Positions 60,764 to 64,000 of a stretch of DNA of 64,000 bases are shown here, piece by piece; position 1 is the stretch's first letter, and the number at the start of each line of letters is the position of its first letter. The DNA comes from Flavobacterium chryseum. Its GTDB lineage: Bacteria; Bacteroidota; Bacteroidia; Flavobacteriales; Flavobacteriaceae. Position numbers and translations under genes: made by a program. Where the stretch lies: positions 124,001 to 188,000 of the forward strand of contig NZ_SNWW01000007.1 of the NCBI RefSeq assembly GCF_004362015.1, given 5' to 3'. The notes under the pieces were generated by a model. That model saw only the letters and a program-made list of their open reading frames with translations. It made no database searches and was not told where the DNA came from.

Positions 60764-62692
60764 ATGCATTTTAAACAACCCGAAATTCTCTACTTTCTGT
60801 TTTTATTGATTGTTCCAATTTTGGTTCATTTGTTTCAATTACGACGTTTTAAAACCTCTTATTTTACAAACGTACGTTTCTTAAAAGAACTTGCTGTTCA
60901 GACCCGTAAGAGTTCTAAAATCAAAAAAAGATTATTACTAGCGACTCGATTATTGCTACTAACGTGTGTCATTTTAGCTTTTGCACAGCCTTTTTTTGAG
61001 GCAAAAGACAGCAAAAATGCATCAAACGAAATGTATATTATTCTGGACAATTCGTTTAGTATGCAGGCAAAAGGAAAAAAAGGCGAATTATTAAAACGTG
61101 CCGTTCAGGAATTATTGGAAAATACTCCGGAAAATGCTCAATTTTCATTATTAACCAACACCGAAAATTACTGGAATACCGATATTAAATTGTCTAAAAG
61201 CGCTTTACAAAATTTAAAATACAGTGCAACTCCTTTTGAGCTTTCGTCAATTATGGCAAAGGTTAAAGCGCATAAATCGGCACATAAAAAAGATATTGTC
61301 ATCATTACCGATGCTGTTGGCTTAGCCGAAAAAGATGTAAAAAAAATTGGTGCAGAAGAGAAACCTTATTTTCTTATTTCAGAAGCAGAACAAAAAAATA
61401 ATGTTGCGATTGACAGTGTTTACATCAACCAGACTTTAGAAAATTTCTATGAAATCAGTGTAAATTTATCTGCGTACGGTGAGGATTTTAAACCCATTTC
61501 GATGGCTTTGTACAATCAAAATAAATTGATTGCCAAAACAATTATCAATTTTGATGGAAAGAAAAAGAAAATCAATTTTACGATTCCAAAAGAAGCTTTT
61601 CACGGATATGTAACCATTGAAGATAATGGATTAACTTACGATAACAAGCTATATTTCAGCATTTCGAAAAATAAAAAAACAAATATTATTAGTATCGGAG
61701 AACCTGAAAAAAGTAATTTCTTGTCGCGAATTTACACTTCAACAGAATTCAATTATAATAATTACTCGATTAGTAATTTAGATTACAATAGTTTAGAAAA
61801 ACAAAACACCATTATTCTGAACGAATTAGTAGAAGTTCCTCAGGCTTTGCAAACGACTTTAAAATCATTTGTATCTAAAGGCGGTAATTTAGTTATCATT
61901 CCGTCTGAAAAAAGTTCCATTTCAAATCTAAATTCTTTCTTGGGGAATTTCGGAAAAATTCAATTCAAAAATATTGAAAATAAAAACAAGTTAATTACCA
62001 AAATCAATTTTGATCATCCTTTATTTTCAGGTGTTTTTGAAAATAAAATCACGAATTTCCAATATCCGAAAACAAATACTTCATTCGAGATTTCAAGTCC
62101 ATATCCGGCGGTTTTATCGTATGAAGATCAGAGCGTATTTGCAACCATGATTCAGAATCCGGTTTCCGGAGTAACTGTTTTTTCTGCACCAATAAATTCA
62201 ACTAATTCAAATTTTCAGCAATCTCCTTTAATTGTTCCTTTGTTTTATAAAATGGGGCAAAACAATCAGAAAACCGGAGTAAATGCATTAACGATTGGCA
62301 ATAATCAGCCTTATTTTGTAGATGTTTTACTGAGTAAAGATGCGATTTTAGAAGTAAGAGGAAATGAAGATTCTTTCATTCCAATTCAACAAATACTGAA
62401 CAATAAAGTAAAATTAGTTTTTAATGATTTCCCTGAAACAGCAGGAAATTATAGTGTTTTTGATAAAAAAGAATCTGTTGAAAATTTAAGTTTTAATTAT
62501 AAACGAAGCGAAAGCGATTTGAGTCAAATAAACACAAATGTAGTTTCTGATTTTAAAACTGCCGATACGATTTCGACAATTTTCAACACCTTACAAACAG
62601 AACGAACTGACAGCCAAATTTGGAAATGGTTTGTTATCTTTGCACTGTTATTTATAGCATTGGAAATGGCAATTATCAAGTTTGTGAAGTAA
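60764..62692 (+). CDS. BatA/vWA domain membrane protein
   Basis: The 642-residue product starts with the Bacteroidota BatA segment (MHFKQPEILYFLFLLIVPILVHLFQLRRFK). A second helix lies at about 58-75, followed by a von Willebrand A domain with a MIDAS motif DNSFSM (DxSxS at 95-99). A long periplasmic beta-rich region precedes a final C-terminal membrane helix (about 620-640). The family is linked to the Bat aerotolerance proteins but this long form acts in an unknown envelope complex. The dihydroorotase-like gene lies 147 bases downstream, on the same strand beyond a large inverted repeat. Confidence 0.88.
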   Translation: MHFKQPEILYFLFLLIVPILVHLFQLRRFKTSYFTNVRFLKELAVQTRKSSKIKKRLLLATRLLLLTCVILAFAQPFFEAKDSKNASNEMYIILDNSFSMQAKGKKGELLKRAVQELLENTPENAQFSLLTNTENYWNTDIKLSKSALQNLKYSATPFELSSIMAKVKAHKSAHKKDIVIITDAVGLAEKDVKKIGAEEKPYFLISEAEQKNNVAIDSVYINQTLENFYEISVNLSAYGEDFKPISMALYNQNKLIAKTIINFDGKKKKINFTIPKEAFHGYVTIEDNGLTYDNKLYFSISKNKKTNIISIGEPEKSNFLSRIYTSTEFNYNNYSISNLDYNSLEKQNTIILNELVEVPQALQTTLKSFVSKGGNLVIIPSEKSSISNLNSFLGNFGKIQFKNIENKNKLITKINFDHPLFSGVFENKITNFQYPKTNTSFEISSPYPAVLSYEDQSVFATMIQNPVSGVTVFSAPINSTNSNFQQSPLIVPLFYKMGQNNQKTGVNALTIGNNQPYFVDVLLSKDAILEVRGNEDSFIPIQQILNNKVKLVFNDFPETAGNYSVFDKKESVENLSFNYKRSESDLSQINTNVVSDFKTADTISTIFNTLQTERTDSQIWKWFVIFALLFIALEMAIIKFVK

Positions 62693-62719
62693 AACATAAC
62701 ATTTCTTTCGTCTAGTTTT

Positions 62720-62803
62720 GTCATTTCGACGAAGGAGAAATCACACTAGTAAGTAAGCACCGTATGTCTAAGCGTTATGTGATTTCTCCTTCGTCGAAAT
62801 GAC
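62720..62803. repeat. 26-bp perfect inverted repeat element
   Basis: 62720-62745 (starting GTCATTTCGACGAAGG) is the exact reverse complement of 62778-62803, with a 32-base unrelated spacer. The arm ends AAATCACA. The perfection and size suggest a dispersed REP/MITE-like element of this lineage or a strong RNA hairpin. I recall similar arms in other Flavobacterium intergenic regions. Confidence 0.8.
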
Positions 62804-62839
62804 ACAGAAAATGGTCAGTACAAAATAAATTATCTACAT

Positions 62840-64000
62840 ATGAAAATAATCATCAGAAGCGCCAAAATTATCGATTCAAAAAGTCCGTTTCATAACCAGA
62901 CTGTTGATCTTTTAATTGCAGATGGTTTAATAGAAAAAATAGGACCTTCAATTCTTGATATTGAGGATACTGCCGAAGTTAAATTTAATAATTTGCATCT
63001 TTCTCAAGGTTGGTTTGACAGTAGCGTTTCATTTGGAGAACCTGGTTATGAAGACAGAGAAACTATAGCAAACGGATTGAATGTCGCTGCTAAAAGTGGA
63101 TTTACAGGCGTGGCTTTGCAACCCAATTCCTTCCCTATTATTGATAATCAATCGCAAGTAAATTTTGTAAAAAATAAAGCTAATGGTTTTGCTACAGAGC
63201 TTTTCCCAATTGGTGCTTTGACTAAAGGCAGTGAAGGAAACGATATGGCAGAGTTATTTGATATGAAAAAAGCAGGAGCCGTAGCTTTTGGAGATTATAA
63301 CAAAAGTATCTCGAATGCTAATTTGCTTAAAATTGCCCTGCAATATGTACAGGATTTTGACGGTTTAGTGATTACTTACGCGCAAGATGCTAATTTAAAA
63401 GGAAACGGAGTTGCTAATGAAGGAATTGTGTCTACCAAATTAGGTCTGAAAGGAATTCCGAATTTAGCTGAAGAATTGCAAGTAGCGAGAAACTTATACT
63501 TATTAGAATATACTGGCGGAAAACTTCATATACCAACAATTTCTACAGCAAAATCTGTTGAATTAATTCAAGAAGCTAAAGCAAAAGGTTTAAATGTAAC
63601 TTGCAGTGTCACAGTTCATCATTTGGTTTTAACCGATGAAAAACTGGAAGGTTTTGATACTCGTTTTAAAGTTACGCCTCCGTTACGAACTGAAAATGAC
63701 AGACAAGCATTATTAAACGGAGTTACAGACGGAACAATTGATTTAATTACATCTGACCATAACCCAATTGATATTGAATTCAAGAAAATGGAATTTGATA
63801 CTGCAAAAAATGGAACTATTGGTTTAGAAAGTGCTTTTGGAGCTTTATTAACGGTTTTACCTTTAGAAACTGTAATTGAAAAACTGACTTTAGGAAAAGG
63901 AATTTTTGGAATTGAAAATAGTACAATTGCTGAAGGTTCGAAAGCTAATTTTACTTTTTTTACTCCTGAAGGACAATCAATCTTTTCAAAAGAAAATATT
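62840..64000 (+). CDS. Dihydroorotase-like amidohydrolase lacking HxH (partial)
   Basis: The frame starts at ATG 62840 (MKIIIRSAKIIDSKSPFHNQ) and runs off the right edge, so the C-terminus is missing; 387 codons are visible. It has the amidohydrolase fold of type I dihydroorotase, with GWFDSSVSFGEPGYEDRET at 57-75, VHHLVLTDE, RFKVTPPLRTENDR and ITSDHNPID. In active enzymes the first block reads as DxHVHxREPG. Here both metal-binding His are Ser (Ser62, Ser64) and the substrate Arg is Gly66. This fits a pseudo-dihydroorotase that may act as an aspartate carbamoyltransferase partner, or a shifted metal site. Confidence 0.85.
   Translation, partial: MKIIIRSAKIIDSKSPFHNQTVDLLIADGLIEKIGPSILDIEDTAEVKFNNLHLSQGWFDSSVSFGEPGYEDRETIANGLNVAAKSGFTGVALQPNSFPIIDNQSQVNFVKNKANGFATELFPIGALTKGSEGNDMAELFDMKKAGAVAFGDYNKSISNANLLKIALQYVQDFDGLVITYAQDANLKGNGVANEGIVSTKLGLKGIPNLAEELQVARNLYLLEYTGGKLHIPTISTAKSVELIQEAKAKGLNVTCSVTVHHLVLTDEKLEGFDTRFKVTPPLRTENDRQALLNGVTDGTIDLITSDHNPIDIEFKKMEFDTAKNGTIGLESAFGALLTVLPLETVIEKLTLGKGIFGIENSTIAEGSKANFTFFTPEGQSIFSKENI

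Overview
The window reads as chromosome from a member of the Flavobacteriaceae, most likely Flavobacterium. The DNA is AT-rich. Start codons are preceded by Bacteroidetes-type -7 boxes (TAnnTTTG) rather than sigma-70 boxes. Many genes belong to Bacteroidota families (DUF6452, DUF6048, DUF6095, DUF6146, DUF6787, CarboxypepD_reg outer-membrane receptors, BatA proteins, Bacteroidota-type topoisomerase IV). I found no tRNA, rRNA, CRISPR array, complete prophage or insertion sequence. All assignments come from reading the sequence and recalled family knowledge; no search was run.

Layout. 1-2115 is the end of a surface-polysaccharide locus (a GT4, cut by the window edge, and a GT2 glycosyltransferase, translationally coupled). 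2262-10126 is mostly housekeeping: tRNA t6A synthesis, a cysteine desulfurase, a two-domain lipoprotein, an Smr protein, a DUF1003 gene broken by one in-frame TAA, the cysE-cysM cysteine pair, and an aldo/keto reductase. 10289-19996 holds a three-repeat cysteine-rich lipoprotein, an orphan histidine kinase, rlmD with DUF6452/DUF6048 genes, an Asp/Glu racemase, two methyltransferases and a ZIP metal transporter. 20001-24988 has a structured repeat-rich spacer, an outer-membrane receptor paired with a membrane-anchored AraC regulator, and murQ. 25101-30305 holds small membrane, pentapeptide-repeat and DinB-like proteins and a cNMP/CBS/DUF294 protein with a DnaQ-type exonuclease.

30478-38290 is the topoisomerase IV locus. 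Between parE and parC, on the same strand, lies a compact three-gene cassette: a DUF262 protein, an AAA/DUF3696-type ATPase and an unrecognised 267-residue protein. It looks like an uncharacterised accessory, possibly anti-phage, module. 38453-49000 contains pncB, a transglutaminase-like protein, a flavin reductase, a YihY protein, ychF, a TonB-dependent receptor and a methyltransferase. 49013-64000 contains a ferredoxin divergent from an acyl-CoA reductase, serC-serA, small membrane proteins, a LolD-like ATPase, a DUF2400 protein, a DEAD-box helicase, a lactonase, a BatA protein and a dihydroorotase homologue lacking the HxH metal motif.

The most striking non-coding feature is a family of tracts built from degenerate 8-base words (for example ACCTTTGN or CTTAGNNN). 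They occur in at least nine intergenic gaps, mostly start within a few bases of a stop codon, are often arranged as inverted arms around a terminator hairpin, and in several places create perfect -7 promoter boxes. Three copies of a CCTAACAGG palindrome, a roughly 113-base hairpin-rich element at 20086-20198 and a perfect 26-bp inverted repeat at 62720-62803 add further repeat families.
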